Part shown: positions 26,966 through 36,611 of the stretch, piece by piece
Layout: the number at the start of each line of letters is the position of its first letter
Position numbering within the stretch: position 1 is the stretch's first letter
Assembly (NCBI GenBank): GCA_963703165.1
Contig: OY969798.1
Location: 1,550,001-1,614,000, forward strand
Direction: 5' to 3'
Source of the DNA: JBQTKD01 sp963703165
Lineage (GTDB): Bacteria > Actinomycetota > Actinomycetes > Sporichthyales > Sporichthyaceae
Length of the DNA stretch: 64,000 nucleotides
Notes under the pieces: generated by a model
The model's database searches: none
What the model was told of the DNA's origin: nothing
What the model saw: the letters and a program-made list of their open reading frames with translations, nothing else
Program-made: the position numbers and the translations under genes

Positions 26966-28537
26966 TCAGTGGGTGAAAATGACGTGCTGAGTGGGGTCCG
27001 GCTGCCAACCATTCGGCGTGCCGTCCGGGTTGGATCGGGTGTTGGAGTTCTCGTACTTGTACATGAACTCCCGGCCCTGTCCCAGGTCGCGACTCCAGTT
27101 GCTGCCGTTGCGCTCGCTGTCGACGTACTGGAACTTCTGGTCCAGCGAGGCGTCGGACTTCCACACGGTGCCGTTGCCCAGGGTGGCCATCATCCGTTCG
27201 CGGGTCAGGTTCGGCCCGACCTCCTTGCCGGCCTGGGCGAACATGTTGATCGCCATGTACCCGGCCTGCACGATGTGGTGCACCTGGCCCTTGTTCGCGC
27301 GGGCGTACTTCATCATCGTGGCCATCAGTTCGGTGCCCCAGAAGCGGTACGTGGTGTTGGTCCAGTACCGCCCGGCCGGCCAGTCGCCGAACAGCGAGCC
27401 GACGATCTCCGAACCCATGTGGTTACCGGAGATGCCCTTGGACGGGTAGTAACCCTGTTGCGCGGACTCCACGAGGAACTTCGTGATCGTGGCCGGGTTG
27501 ATGACGTAGTGGATGACGTGCTCGGGGTTGGCCGCCCGCATCGCGAGGACCTGGCTGGACATCGAGGCCTCGGAGATGGAGACGTCGGCCTTCTTCACCA
27601 ACTTCGCGCCGGAGGCGTCCATGATCTTCTGGACCTCCTTGCACGCCAGCTGCATCTCCGGCGAGGTCAGGCAGATCAGGCCGTAGGTCTTGGGCTTGAT
27701 GACGTTCTTCGCCCACTGGGCGCCCGCCATGGCCTCGTGGATCATCGACATGTGGGTGGGGAACATGTACGGGTTCTGCCACTCGGTCTGGGAGTACGCC
27801 CACGCGCCGATGTAGGGCAGCTTGTGCTGCTTGAGGTCGTCGTGGATGGAGGCCGTCGCCCAGTCGATCGCGGTGATCAGGGAGAAGATCTTGTCCTGCG
27901 AGACGAGCTTCTTGATGCAGGCCTTCGCGCGGGAGACCTCACCGGGGCCGTCGTCGCAGTCGACGATCTGCAGCCGACGCCCCAGCACCCCGCCGCGGTC
28001 GTTGATGGCCGAGGCGGTGGCCAGGTTGCCGCGGGCCTGAGGGGCCGTCAGCACATTGCCGAGCGCCATGCCGTGCATGTTGATCGATCCGAGCTTGATC
28101 ACGTCGCGCGTGACGCCGATGTCGGTGGCACCGTTCTTGGCCTCGTAGATCTTCTGGTTCTCGGCCTTGTCAGCAGCCGACTCGCTGCTGCGGATCTTGG
28201 TGGTCGAGGCGTCTGACTTCGCCGGCTTGGCGACCTCGGCCTTCTTGCCGGTCTTCGCCGCAACGGGGGCAGCCAGGGCCGGTCCCTTGGCGGCGGGAGC
28301 GGAGGCGGAGGCGGCCTTCGTCGCGGACTTTCCGGTGCTCTGCGCCGCCGCCACGTCGGTGGAGTCTGCGGTCTCGCGGGCAGCGACCGGAGCAACGGCG
28401 GCCGGGAGGGCCGCCTCGTCCGGGCTCTGTGCCACCGGCGAGGTGTCGTCGCCGTCGGAACCGCAGGCAGCTAGCAGCAGTCCGAGCGACGTGATGATGG
28501 GGAGCGCCTTGGCGGCAGCCCGCACCTTTCTCGTCAT
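26966..28537 (-). CDS. Substrate-binding lipoprotein (branched-chain amino acid-like)
   Basis: 523 residues. ATG 28537 gives MTRKVRAAAKALPIITSLG and a lipobox LLLAAC (Cys about residue 24), then an unusually long Ala/Lys/Ser-rich linker (about 25-145) before the type 1 periplasmic-binding fold (from NGATDIGVTRDVIKLGSINM). Very close to the partial gene at 2-1333. No permease is encoded nearby. It ends 5 nt upstream of the PucR gene start, so the two may share a transcript and the protein may serve the nearby acyl-CoA genes. Confidence 0.88.
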   Translation of the reverse strand: MTRKVRAAAKALPIITSLGLLLAACGSDGDDTSPVAQSPDEAALPAAVAPVAARETADSTDVAAAQSTGKSATKAASASAPAAKGPALAAPVAAKTGKKAEVAKPAKSDASTTKIRSSESAADKAENQKIYEAKNGATDIGVTRDVIKLGSINMHGMALGNVLTAPQARGNLATASAINDRGGVLGRRLQIVDCDDGPGEVSRAKACIKKLVSQDKIFSLITAIDWATASIHDDLKQHKLPYIGAWAYSQTEWQNPYMFPTHMSMIHEAMAGAQWAKNVIKPKTYGLICLTSPEMQLACKEVQKIMDASGAKLVKKADVSISEASMSSQVLAMRAANPEHVIHYVINPATITKFLVESAQQGYYPSKGISGNHMGSEIVGSLFGDWPAGRYWTNTTYRFWGTELMATMMKYARANKGQVHHIVQAGYMAINMFAQAGKEVGPNLTRERMMATLGNGTVWKSDASLDQKFQYVDSERNGSNWSRDLGQGREFMYKYENSNTRSNPDGTPNGWQPDPTQHVIFTH

Positions 28538-28684
28538 AAAGGGGCCCTTCATTCGGCGGGGCACGAAGGTGCGCCACCCGCAGCGTCTGAGGGCTTCATG
28601 TTCTGGTGCAGAGACTCCGGCCACCATGGACGGACACCCGAATCGGGGCCCTCGAAATTGTGCAATTACCCAAAGGCCGAGCGA

Positions 28685-29788
28685 TCAGGACCACTGCACT
28701 GCGGCGCTGTGGGGGTGGGCGACGCCGAGCACCTCGGTCCCCGCGCCGGGCCAGGTCTGCAGGCGCACCACGAACTCGACACCGTCGGGCGAGTTGCGCC
28801 CGCGCGGCTCCAGGGACAGGCGGGCCAGCGGCCGCTCCGGGGTGGCCTGCTCCCCCAGCACGGCCAGCGCCGCGGTGATCGCGTCGCGCTCGTCCTGATC
28901 GACGTACTGCCAGAACAGCGAGTGCCACACCACCGTGACCGCGTCATCGGTCAGCTCGAGATTCTCGACGGCGTCGATGCCTCGCTGCCGGCGGACCTGT
29001 GCCGGAACGGTCGCGGCCAACTCGAACGCCGCGCGCAGCAGGGCCAGCCGCTCGATCTGATCCGGCCACACGTAGGAGGTCAACCGCAGGCGGCCTTCGC
29101 TGCTCGAGGCGTCGACGGGCTCCGCGTCGATCCCGAGCCGCGCGACGACCCGAAGCGGGGCGAGCGCGGGAACGTTGCCGGTCCACTCGGCGGGCAGTCG
29201 CACGGGTGAGTCCGCGGGCCCGAGGGCGCGACCGTCGGGCAGGATGATGCGCAGGTGATCGGGCCGCAGGTTGAGCCCCGCGCTGGCGCCGAGTTCGATC
29301 AGGCGCACCGGCAGGTCCAGGCGTTCAGCGAGCCGCAGCAGCCCACCCGCGAGCCCCGCCCCGCGGTTGATCTCGTTGGTCTGGGGCGGGCTGCACAGGC
29401 CTTCGCGGACCTCCGGCAGACGCTGCGTCAGGACGTCGCGGAAGGCCGCCCAGGCGCGGTCTGCGTCGAACGACGCTGCCTCCGGGCCATGGACGCTCGG
29501 GTAGAAGATCGCCAGGTCAGGGGCCTGCCCGGCCAGGGCGAACCGATGCACGGTGCCGAGCAGACGCATCGCGGCGGCAGCTCGCACCGGGTCGGCGACG
29601 AACCCCTCGAACGCGGCCGCGGTCGGGCCGTCGGCCTGGTAGTCCAGGACCGCCCGGGACAGCAGCCCGGCATAGATCGGCGAGCCCAGCTCCCGGCAGG
29701 CCACGATGTGCCGGCGCAGGTGGGCGAGGACCGATCCCGGGCCGTAGGGAACCTGCGACGCGTCCGGCACAGCCAGCACGTTATTCAC
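28685..29788 (-). CDS. DUF2332 family protein
   Basis: About 367 residues. The family pattern is seen: CRELGSPIYAGLLSRAVLD near the start, LIELGASAGLNLRPDH in the centre and VVWHSLFWQYVDQDERDAI near the end. The LGASAGLNL stretch resembles a SAM-binding glycine loop, but catalytic function is unproven. GTG 29788 is the likely start; nearby GTGs allow a slightly shorter protein. Confidence 0.8.
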   Translation of the reverse strand: MNNVLAVPDASQVPYGPGSVLAHLRRHIVACRELGSPIYAGLLSRAVLDYQADGPTAAAFEGFVADPVRAAAAMRLLGTVHRFALAGQAPDLAIFYPSVHGPEAASFDADRAWAAFRDVLTQRLPEVREGLCSPPQTNEINRGAGLAGGLLRLAERLDLPVRLIELGASAGLNLRPDHLRIILPDGRALGPADSPVRLPAEWTGNVPALAPLRVVARLGIDAEPVDASSSEGRLRLTSYVWPDQIERLALLRAAFELAATVPAQVRRQRGIDAVENLELTDDAVTVVWHSLFWQYVDQDERDAITAALAVLGEQATPERPLARLSLEPRGRNSPDGVEFVVRLQTWPGAGTEVLGVAHPHSAAVQWS

Positions 29789-29973
29789 CCGTTCGTCCGG
29801 TTTGGACGGCGGACGTCCCTTTGGGGCGCTTCGGGGCAATTACCCGTTTGGCGCAGTTCCCTGGTCCGCCCCGGCCGCCCCGGGCCAGGCTTTCGCTGTC
29901 GAACCCGGCGCAGGACTGGCCCGCCGGCCCTGCGTCCGGGTGCGACACCGGCTCACGCCATACAGGGGGACGC

Positions 29974-31560
29974 ATGAACGCCATCGTGGGGAATGACCTC
30001 GAGGTCACCGAGGTCACCGAGAACTCCGGCGCCGACATGGACGCCGTCGAGACCATGGCCATCCAGGTCGACCACATCTCCGAGGACGACGACGAGATCC
30101 TCATCGCGACAGAGCACTTCGACGCCGGTTACGTCGGCTCGGGCGACTTCACCGACGAGGAGGATGCCGAGGCCGGCGACAGCGAGGACGTGGACACCGC
30201 GGACGAGCCCATCGCGGTGGAAGCGTGGATTCCCCGCCAGGGCGAGTCCGACGACGACTCGACCGGTGGCCGCGCCGCCGCTCGCCGTGCACGCCAGGCC
30301 GCCGCGGAGGCCACGGCCGAGATGGACGCCCAGGAGCAGAGCGAGGCACTGGCCGCGCAGGAGCAGATCGACGCGCTCGGCCCGCGGGCCGCCGCCCGTC
30401 GCGCGCGGCAGGCCGAGGCCGAGGCCGCCAAGGCGCAGAAGGTGGAGCCGGGCAATCGGCGCCACGGCGTCATGGGCCTCGCGATGGCCCTCGTGCTCGC
30501 GTACCAGATCACCCCGGGTGCCATGCCCGGCGGACACATCGGCGTCAACGTCTTCCTCGCCGCACTGGCGACAGGCGTGTTGATCGCGCAGCGCGAGCGC
30601 GCCGCGGACAGTCGTTGGTCCGGGCAGCACGGCACGGTCGCAGGCTGGGTGGGTCTCGCCCTTCTGGCCTTCGCCTGCTGGGCGCCCGACCCCACCAACC
30701 TGGGCGACAAGGTCTCACCGCTCGCGGTGGTGGCCACCGGGCTGCTCATGGTGGGTGTCTCCACCGAGCCCCCGGGGCCGTTGGCCCGCGCCTTCGCCGC
30801 CGCTCCGCTGCGGTGGCTGGGCCGACTCTCGGTCCCTCTGCTCGGCGTCCTCGCCTTCCTGCTGAGTGTCGTCCCGGGCGTGACCGGCTGGTCCCTCAAC
30901 GCGGGTACCCGCACTGTCATGGCCCTTGCCGCCGTCGGCATCGCCGAACTGACGATGCGTCAGATTGCTCGCAGCAACGCCGCCCAGATCCAGCGGGCCC
31001 GGCACCGCAGCGGCTACGTCCTCGGCGCCTCCGCCGTCGTCGCAGCCGTCGCGCTGGGCTGCACCGCGCCGGGACAGCTGAGTGACCGTCAGACCACCGG
31101 CGAGGACTTCGTCGCGGCCGTCGAGGCCGCCGATCTTCCCTCCGCGCCGGTCTCCCCGGCGGCGAACCTGCCCTTCGGCGACCGGTGCTGGGCGATCCCC
31201 CCCGGCTTCACCCCGGCCACCTGCAGCTTCGGCGACACCGACGCCGACGTCCGCGTCGTGCTGACGGGAGACCAGACCGCCGGCGAGTGGCTGCCCGCAC
31301 TGCAGGGCCTGGCCGTCGCCAAGGGCTGGCAGATCACCACCTACCTCGCGGCCGACTGCAACCCCGGCCTGCCCACGGCGAACTCCGACTGCCAGGACTG
31401 GACCAAGCAGGTCGGCAAAGCCGTCAAGGCCGGCGGCTACGACCTGGTCGTCGTCGCCGGTGCGACCGGCGAGGCCGGCGGCGCCTTCGGCGAATCGCTG
31501 CGCCGCGACGGGCTGACCGTCATCGGAATGCCCGACCTGATGGCTCCGCCGAAGAAGTAG
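29974..31560 (+). CDS. Degenerate acyltransferase-SGNH-like membrane protein
   Basis: 528 residues; ATG 29974 follows AGGGGGA. The N-terminal 145 residues are acidic and contain a repeated RAAARRARQA module. Then LAYQITPGAMPGGHIGVNVF aligns by eye with the first helix of membrane acyltransferase family 3 (YHAGxPGxPGGxxGVDVFF), with the key His replaced by Gln. A few more helices follow to about 370. The C-terminus (VRVVLTGDQTAGEWLPALQG) resembles an SGNH block whose GDSHA is replaced by GDQTA, and the terminal DxxH is missing. It is shorter than usual and probably not catalytic. A terminator follows. Confidence 0.6.
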   Translation: MNAIVGNDLEVTEVTENSGADMDAVETMAIQVDHISEDDDEILIATEHFDAGYVGSGDFTDEEDAEAGDSEDVDTADEPIAVEAWIPRQGESDDDSTGGRAAARRARQAAAEATAEMDAQEQSEALAAQEQIDALGPRAAARRARQAEAEAAKAQKVEPGNRRHGVMGLAMALVLAYQITPGAMPGGHIGVNVFLAALATGVLIAQRERAADSRWSGQHGTVAGWVGLALLAFACWAPDPTNLGDKVSPLAVVATGLLMVGVSTEPPGPLARAFAAAPLRWLGRLSVPLLGVLAFLLSVVPGVTGWSLNAGTRTVMALAAVGIAELTMRQIARSNAAQIQRARHRSGYVLGASAVVAAVALGCTAPGQLSDRQTTGEDFVAAVEAADLPSAPVSPAANLPFGDRCWAIPPGFTPATCSFGDTDADVRVVLTGDQTAGEWLPALQGLAVAKGWQITTYLAADCNPGLPTANSDCQDWTKQVGKAVKAGGYDLVVVAGATGEAGGAFGESLRRDGLTVIGMPDLMAPPKK

Positions 31561-31585
31561 GGCGACGCACTGAGACCCCCGTGAG

Positions 31586-31623
31586 CACAACGGGCCTGCC
31601 GCGAATGTGGCAGGCCCGTTGTG
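31586..31623. terminator. Two-way terminator between convergent genes
   Basis: CACAACGGGCCTGCC (31586-31600) pairs perfectly with GGCAGGCCCGTTGTG (31609-31623) around an 8-nt loop. It lies between the stop at 31560 (plus) and the stop at 31637 (minus). TTTC follows on the plus side. Confidence 0.8.
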
Positions 31624-31636
31624 TTTCGTCAGGGAG

Positions 31637-32602
31637 TTACTCCGCCGGCGGCTCGAACTTCTTGGTGCGAGCCATGCCGGCTGCGCGGCCCTTGCTGGCC
31701 ACGACGATCGCCATCTTGGCCGATGCTTCGTCGATCATCTCGTCGCCGAGCATGACCGCGCCGCGCTTACCGCCGGCCTCGGACGTGTAGTACGCGTAGG
31801 CGTCGAGGATGAGCTCGGAGTGGTCGTAGTCGTCCTGCGTGGGCGCGTAGACCTCGTTCGCGGCGTCGATCTGACCGGGGTGCAGGACCCACTTGCCGTC
31901 GAAACCGAGCGCCGCGGAACGACCTGCCACGCGCTTGTAGCCCTCGACGTCCTTGATCTGCAGGTACGGACCGTCGATGGCCTGCTTGTCGTGCATGCGG
32001 GCCGCCATGAGGATCCGCATGAGGATGTAGTGGTATGCGTCGCCGACGTCGTAACCCGGGGGCTGCTCACCGACGATCAGAGACTTCATGTTGATGGAGG
32101 CCATGAAGTCGGCCGGGCCGAAGATGATCGTCTCGACGCGCGGGGATGCCGCGGCGATCGCGTCGACGTTCACCAGGCCGGCGGCGTTCTCGATCTGCGC
32201 CTCGATGCCGATCTTGCCGACCTCGAAGCCCATGGTCTTCTCGATCTGGGTGAGCAGAAGATCGAGCCAGACGACCTGCTCGGCGTTCTGGACCTTGGGA
32301 AGCATGATGCAGTCGAGGTTCTGGCCTGCGCCCTCGACGACCTCGATGGTGTCCCGGTAGGTCCACGAGGTGGTCAGGTCGTTGACCCGCACGACGCGGG
32401 TCTTGTTGCCCCAGTCCCCCTCGTTGAGGGCCGCGACGATGTTCTTGCGGGCGTCCGGCTTGGCCAGCGGCGCGACCGAGTCCTCGATGTCCAGGAAGAC
32501 CTGGTCCGCGGGCAGGCCCTGGGCCTTGCCGAGCATCTTCGGGTTGCTGCCGGGCACGGCCAGGCAGGAACGGCGCGGGCGAAGCTTGGACTGCTGGCTC
32601 AT
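31637..32602 (-). CDS. CitE/HpcH-family lyase (malyl-CoA or methylmalyl-CoA lyase-like)
   Basis: 321 residues. It begins with the typical RRSCLAVPGSNPKMLGKAQG, then FLDIEDSVAP (metal-binding Glu/Asp), KTRVVRVNDL, MLPKVQNAEQ and IIFGPADFMAS. The C-terminus DGKWVLHPGQIDAANEV is the CoA-ester lyase signature. Such enzymes split or form malyl-CoA or beta-methylmalyl-CoA. A MaoC hydratase (19336-20370) that could pair with it is in the window. Confidence 0.85.
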   Translation of the reverse strand: MSQQSKLRPRRSCLAVPGSNPKMLGKAQGLPADQVFLDIEDSVAPLAKPDARKNIVAALNEGDWGNKTRVVRVNDLTTSWTYRDTIEVVEGAGQNLDCIMLPKVQNAEQVVWLDLLLTQIEKTMGFEVGKIGIEAQIENAAGLVNVDAIAAASPRVETIIFGPADFMASINMKSLIVGEQPPGYDVGDAYHYILMRILMAARMHDKQAIDGPYLQIKDVEGYKRVAGRSAALGFDGKWVLHPGQIDAANEVYAPTQDDYDHSELILDAYAYYTSEAGGKRGAVMLGDEMIDEASAKMAIVVASKGRAAGMARTKKFEPPAE

Positions 32603-32771
32603 GGGTTGGGCACGACCTTCCGCGGACTACTGCAACAAGCGTGGGGATTGTCGCCAGACTACCCAGCCCGCTCGACGCTCAGAATGTGCCATTGCGCACG
32701 CTCAGTTAACGGGGGCTTGAGAGCGCGCACCTAGGGTCGCCGGACATCGACGGCGATATCCAGGAGGAACA

Positions 32772-33548
32772 GTGGGACGGGTTGCGGGCAAGGTCGCATT
32801 CATCACCGGTGGGGCGCGTGGGCTCGGCGAGGCCACCGGGCGCGTGATGGCGGAGGAAGGCGCGACCGTCATCCTGACGGACATCCTGGACAACGACGGC
32901 GAGCGTGTGGCCAAGGAGATCGAGGCCGCCGGCGGCAAGGCCACCTACATCCACCAGGACGTGACCGAGGAAGACACCTGGGACACCCTCCTCGCCCAGG
33001 TCGTCGCCGAGCACGGTCGCCTCGACATCCTGGTCAACAACGCGGGCATCGTCCTCGACGCCAACGTCGAGGACACCACCCTTGAGGGCTGGCGCCGCGT
33101 CAACGCCATCAACAGCGAGGCCGTCTTCCTCGGCACCCGCGCCGGAATCAAGGTCATGAAGGCGAACAAGCCCATCGGCGGGTCGATCGTCAACATCTCC
33201 TCGATCGCCGGCCTCGTGGGCATCGAGAACCTCGCCGCGTACAACGCGTCCAAGGGCGCGGTGCGCCTGTTCACCAAGTCCGCCGCACTGCACTGCGCGA
33301 GCAGCGGCTACAACATCCGCGTCAACTCGGTGCACCCGAGCTACACCCGGACTCCGATGGTCCAGCTGCTCGCCGACAACACCGGCGACGCGGACGCGAC
33401 GTGGGACGCGCTCTCCGCCGCGCACCCGCTGGGCCGCTACGGCATGCCGATGGACATCGCTATGGGCGTGCTCTACATCGCCTCGGACGAGGCGAGCTGG
33501 CAGACCGGCACCGAGCTCGTGATCGACGGCGGGATCACCTGCCGCTAG
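32772..33548 (+). CDS. Short-chain dehydrogenase/reductase
   Basis: 258 residues from GTG. Cofactor loop TGGARGLG (about 12-19), NNAG (about 90-93), catalytic Ser in NISSIAG and YNASK (about 156-160). Asp in ILTDILD after the second strand suggests NAD(H). Similar in layout to 3-alpha/20-beta-hydroxysteroid dehydrogenases. It is followed by a strong two-way hairpin. Confidence 0.9.
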   Translation: MGRVAGKVAFITGGARGLGEATGRVMAEEGATVILTDILDNDGERVAKEIEAAGGKATYIHQDVTEEDTWDTLLAQVVAEHGRLDILVNNAGIVLDANVEDTTLEGWRRVNAINSEAVFLGTRAGIKVMKANKPIGGSIVNISSIAGLVGIENLAAYNASKGAVRLFTKSAALHCASSGYNIRVNSVHPSYTRTPMVQLLADNTGDADATWDALSAAHPLGRYGMPMDIAMGVLYIASDEASWQTGTELVIDGGITCR

Positions 33549-33565
33549 TTCTCTGCAGCACGTCG

Positions 33566-33596
33566 CGCCGCCCGTCGACTCAGTCGACGGGCGGCG
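33566..33596. terminator. Two-way terminator overlapping the end of the EamA gene
   Basis: CGCCGCCCGTCGACT (33566-33580) and AGTCGACGGGCGGCG (33582-33596) are a perfect 15-bp inverted repeat around one central base. The EamA stop and last codons lie inside the right arm, so sequence is shared between coding and terminating roles. Confidence 0.75.
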
Positions 33597-34524
33597 TTGT
33601 GCGTCGGTTCTCCGAACGCACCACGATGTAGACGCCTGCGAGCAGCAGCATCCCGGCGGGGATGGCAGTCGCGGGCGGGGTCTGGTCCAGGAACACCGCA
33701 GCGATCAACGCCGCACCAGGGACCTCGAGCAGGATCGCGGTCGCGACGACGGTCGGCCCGACCCGGCCGACCACCCGGTTGAAGAGGGTGTGCCCGAGCA
33801 GTTGCGCGGCGACGGTGAGGGCCAGCAGGCGCAGCCAGGTCTCGCCGTCGAAGCCGGTCAGCTGGACCCCACCGATCAGCGCCGCGATCAGCAACGAGCC
33901 GGCGCACACGCTGTAGCAGAGCCCCGTGTAGACCCCGGTGCTGACGGTGCGTCGCACCTCTTGCCCGACCAGCATGTAGGCCGCAGCGAGCGCACCGGCG
34001 GTGACCGCCAGCAGATCCCCGGTCAACGCCCGGCCGGACACGTTGACGTCCGCGCCGGTGAGCAGCACGACCCCCGCGAGGGACACCGCGATGCCGACCC
34101 AGGTGCGCCGGGTGACCGGGCGTCCGAGCAGGCGTTCCCCCAGCGCGGTCCAGACCGGTTGACTGCACACGAGGGCCGTCGCCGAGGCGACCGTGGTGTA
34201 ACTCAGACTCGGCGTCCAGCACGCGAAATGGGCCGCGAGCAACACCCCCGCCGAGGTGATCAGTCCGACCTGACGGCGCGTCAGCGAACGAAGCTCCTGG
34301 CGAGCACTGCCCCGTGCCCCGACGACGAGCAGCGTGGCCCCGGCACCCAGGAAGTTGCGCCAGAACGCGATGGCCAGAGCCGGCGCGGTCAACGCCGCGA
34401 TCATCGGGCCCGAGGTGGACACCGCGACGCTGGCCAGGCCAAGAACGACGAGGTCGCCCGGCGCCAGGCCGTGGTGCGATCCGGTCCCCGCGCCCACGCT
34501 CGGTCGGGTGCGGGCGCCACTCAC
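33580..34524 (-). CDS. EamA/DMT-family membrane transporter
   Basis: 314 residues with about ten hydrophobic helices in two EamA repeats. The first includes GPMIAALTAPALAIAFWRNF, the second ends with PPATAIPAGMLLLAGVYIVV. Members export amino acids or other small metabolites. No regulator lies beside it. Confidence 0.85.
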   Translation of the reverse strand: MSGARTRPSVGAGTGSHHGLAPGDLVVLGLASVAVSTSGPMIAALTAPALAIAFWRNFLGAGATLLVVGARGSARQELRSLTRRQVGLITSAGVLLAAHFACWTPSLSYTTVASATALVCSQPVWTALGERLLGRPVTRRTWVGIAVSLAGVVLLTGADVNVSGRALTGDLLAVTAGALAAAYMLVGQEVRRTVSTGVYTGLCYSVCAGSLLIAALIGGVQLTGFDGETWLRLLALTVAAQLLGHTLFNRVVGRVGPTVVATAILLEVPGAALIAAVFLDQTPPATAIPAGMLLLAGVYIVVRSENRRTTPPVD

Positions 34525-34705
34525 CGGCCCAGTATCCGTGGCGCCGTGTTCACCCGTCGGCGGGTTTGTCCCCCGGACGCCGCAGCGGCGCGGTAATCGT
34601 GCGGGTCAGGCACGGTGAGCCGATAGCCTGTGCGGGGCCGAGCGCAGATCGCGACGTCGGCACGCATCGATCGGGAGCAGCCAGCCGCCAGCGGGAGGGT
34701 CGAAC

Positions 34706-36055
34706 GTGTCCGGACCCACCCGTGTTTTCGTGGCCCGCCTCGCCGGCCTCGCGGTCTTCGATCCGAACGGTGAGCAGGTCGGACGAGTACGCGACGCTGT
34801 CGCCAGCCTCCGCCCTGCGGGGGAGATCACCCGGGTCATCGGTCTGGTCGTCGAGGTCCAGCCCCGCCGCCGCATCTTCGTACCGATGACGCGCGTGACG
34901 TCCCTGGACCGCGGCGAGGTCATCACCACGGGCGTGGTCAACCTGCGCCGCTTCGAGCAGCGCCCGGACGAGACGCTGGTCATCGCCGAACTGCTCGACC
35001 GCAAGGTGACCCTGCGCGACGACGGCAGCGAGGTCACCGTCATCGACATCGCCATGGAGCAGGCCGCCCGCAGCCGCGACTGGATGGTGTCCAAGGTCCA
35101 CCTGCGCCGTGGCGGCAGCGGACACGGCGTGGGCCGGCTGCGTCGCCGCTCGGAGTCCATCACCGTCCCCTGGTCGGCCGTCGAGGGACTGGCTGCCGAA
35201 CACGTCGTGCAGGGCGCGGCGAACATGCTGGCCACCTTCGACAAGCTGCGTCCGGCCGACCTCGCCCACGTGCTGCATGAGTTGTCCCCCAAGCGTCGCG
35301 CCGAGGTCGCCTCCGCGCTGGACGACGACAAGCTCGCGGACGTGCTCGAGGAACTGCCCGAGGGCGACCAGGTCGAGATCCTCAACCAACTCGAGGCCGG
35401 ACGTGCCGTCGACATTCTCGAGGCCATGCAGCCCGACGACGCCGCCGACCTCCTCGGCGAGCTGTCCAGCGCCGAGCAGGAACGCTTCCTCGGGATGATG
35501 GAGCCCGACGAGGCCGAACCGCTTCGCCGCCTGCTGACCTACGCCGACGACAGCGCCGGCGGACTGATGACCACCGAGGCGGTGATCCTTCCGCCGAACG
35601 CGACGGTGGCCGAGGCCCTCGCGATGATCCGCCATCCCGAACTGACCCCGGCGATGGCCGCGCTGGTGTACATCTGCCGCCCACCGTTGGAGACCCCCAC
35701 CGGGAAGTTCCTGGGTGTCGCGCACTTCCAGCGTCTGCTGCGCGAACCGCCGTCACAGTTGATCACCACGGCGTTGGACCGGGAGCTCAAGGCGCTGTCC
35801 CCCGAGACCCCGCTGGCGGACGTGCACAGCTACCTGGCCACCTACAACATGGTCGCCGCGCCCGTGGTGGATGCCGAGCGGCGGCTCGTCGGCGTCGTGA
35901 GCGTCGACGACGTGCTCGACCATCTGCTGCCCGACGACTGGCGCGCGAAGGAAGCTCCCCTGGAGGAGGACGATCCCGAGGAGTCGCGCACCTACGGGCC
36001 GGACGACACCGGGCAGATCAAGGTCTATCGACCCAGGACCGGACATGGCGGGTGA
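34706..36055 (+). CDS. MgtE N-terminal/CBS domain protein with PRC-barrel-like start
   Basis: 449 residues from GTG. The first 130 residues look like a PRC-barrel pair (DPNGEQVGRVRDAVASL). A MgtE intracellular N domain (RPADLAHVLHELSPKRRAEV, DDAADLLGELSSAEQERFLG) and two CBS motifs follow. There is no membrane part, unlike the true transporter MgtE. In mycobacteria the same gene (Rv1232c) precedes a membrane gene and mrp. It overlaps the DUF1003 gene by 11 nt. Confidence 0.85.
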   Translation: MSGPTRVFVARLAGLAVFDPNGEQVGRVRDAVASLRPAGEITRVIGLVVEVQPRRRIFVPMTRVTSLDRGEVITTGVVNLRRFEQRPDETLVIAELLDRKVTLRDDGSEVTVIDIAMEQAARSRDWMVSKVHLRRGGSGHGVGRLRRRSESITVPWSAVEGLAAEHVVQGAANMLATFDKLRPADLAHVLHELSPKRRAEVASALDDDKLADVLEELPEGDQVEILNQLEAGRAVDILEAMQPDDAADLLGELSSAEQERFLGMMEPDEAEPLRRLLTYADDSAGGLMTTEAVILPPNATVAEALAMIRHPELTPAMAALVYICRPPLETPTGKFLGVAHFQRLLREPPSQLITTALDRELKALSPETPLADVHSYLATYNMVAAPVVDAERRLVGVVSVDDVLDHLLPDDWRAKEAPLEEDDPEESRTYGPDDTGQIKVYRPRTGHGG

Positions 36056-36572
36056 GCCCCGGAACCGCCTCGACCAACCACTGACCCCCGGGCGCCTGCC
36101 GAAGCGCCCGCAGTGGGACGGCGAGACCTTCGCGCGCGCAGCCGAGCGGTTCGCGCGGTTCCTCGGTACGTGGGGCTTCATCGGCTACATGAGCGGCTTC
36201 GTGCTGCTCTGGCTGATCTGGAACACGGTGCTGCCGGACGTCGTGCAGTTCGACGGCCCGCCCTTCATCGGCCTGACCCTGATGCTGTCGCTGCAGGCCT
36301 CCTACGCCGCCCCGCTGATCCTGCTCGCCCAGAACCGGCAGGCCGACCGTGACCGCGTCACGTACCAGCAGGATCGCGGCCGGGCCGAACGCACCATGGC
36401 CGACACCGAGTACCTGACCCGGGAACTGGCCGCGCTGCGGACGGCGCTGGGTGAGGTCGCGACCCGTGACTTCCTGCGCTCGGAGATCGGCCGACTCCTC
36501 GACCACCTCGAGGACCGCGAGGAGGGCCGCGATCGTGATCGGGCCCGCGAGACCGAAGCCTCGGGCGACTGA
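36045..36572 (+). CDS. DUF1003 membrane protein
   Basis: 175 residues with two close transmembrane helices (about 45-70 and 80-105; GFIGYMSGFVLLWLIWNTVL, then FIGLTLMLSLQASYAAPLIL) and a charged C-terminal coiled region. Overlaps the MgtE-like gene at the start and is followed by mrp 39 nt later. Function unknown; a role beside magnesium handling is suggested only by neighbourhood. Confidence 0.85.
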   Translation: MAGEPRNRLDQPLTPGRLPKRPQWDGETFARAAERFARFLGTWGFIGYMSGFVLLWLIWNTVLPDVVQFDGPPFIGLTLMLSLQASYAAPLILLAQNRQADRDRVTYQQDRGRAERTMADTEYLTRELAALRTALGEVATRDFLRSEIGRLLDHLEDREEGRDRDRARETEASGD

Positions 36573-36611
36573 CGCGCAGCACGTCGGCGTCCGCCACATA
36601 CGATCGGGGGT

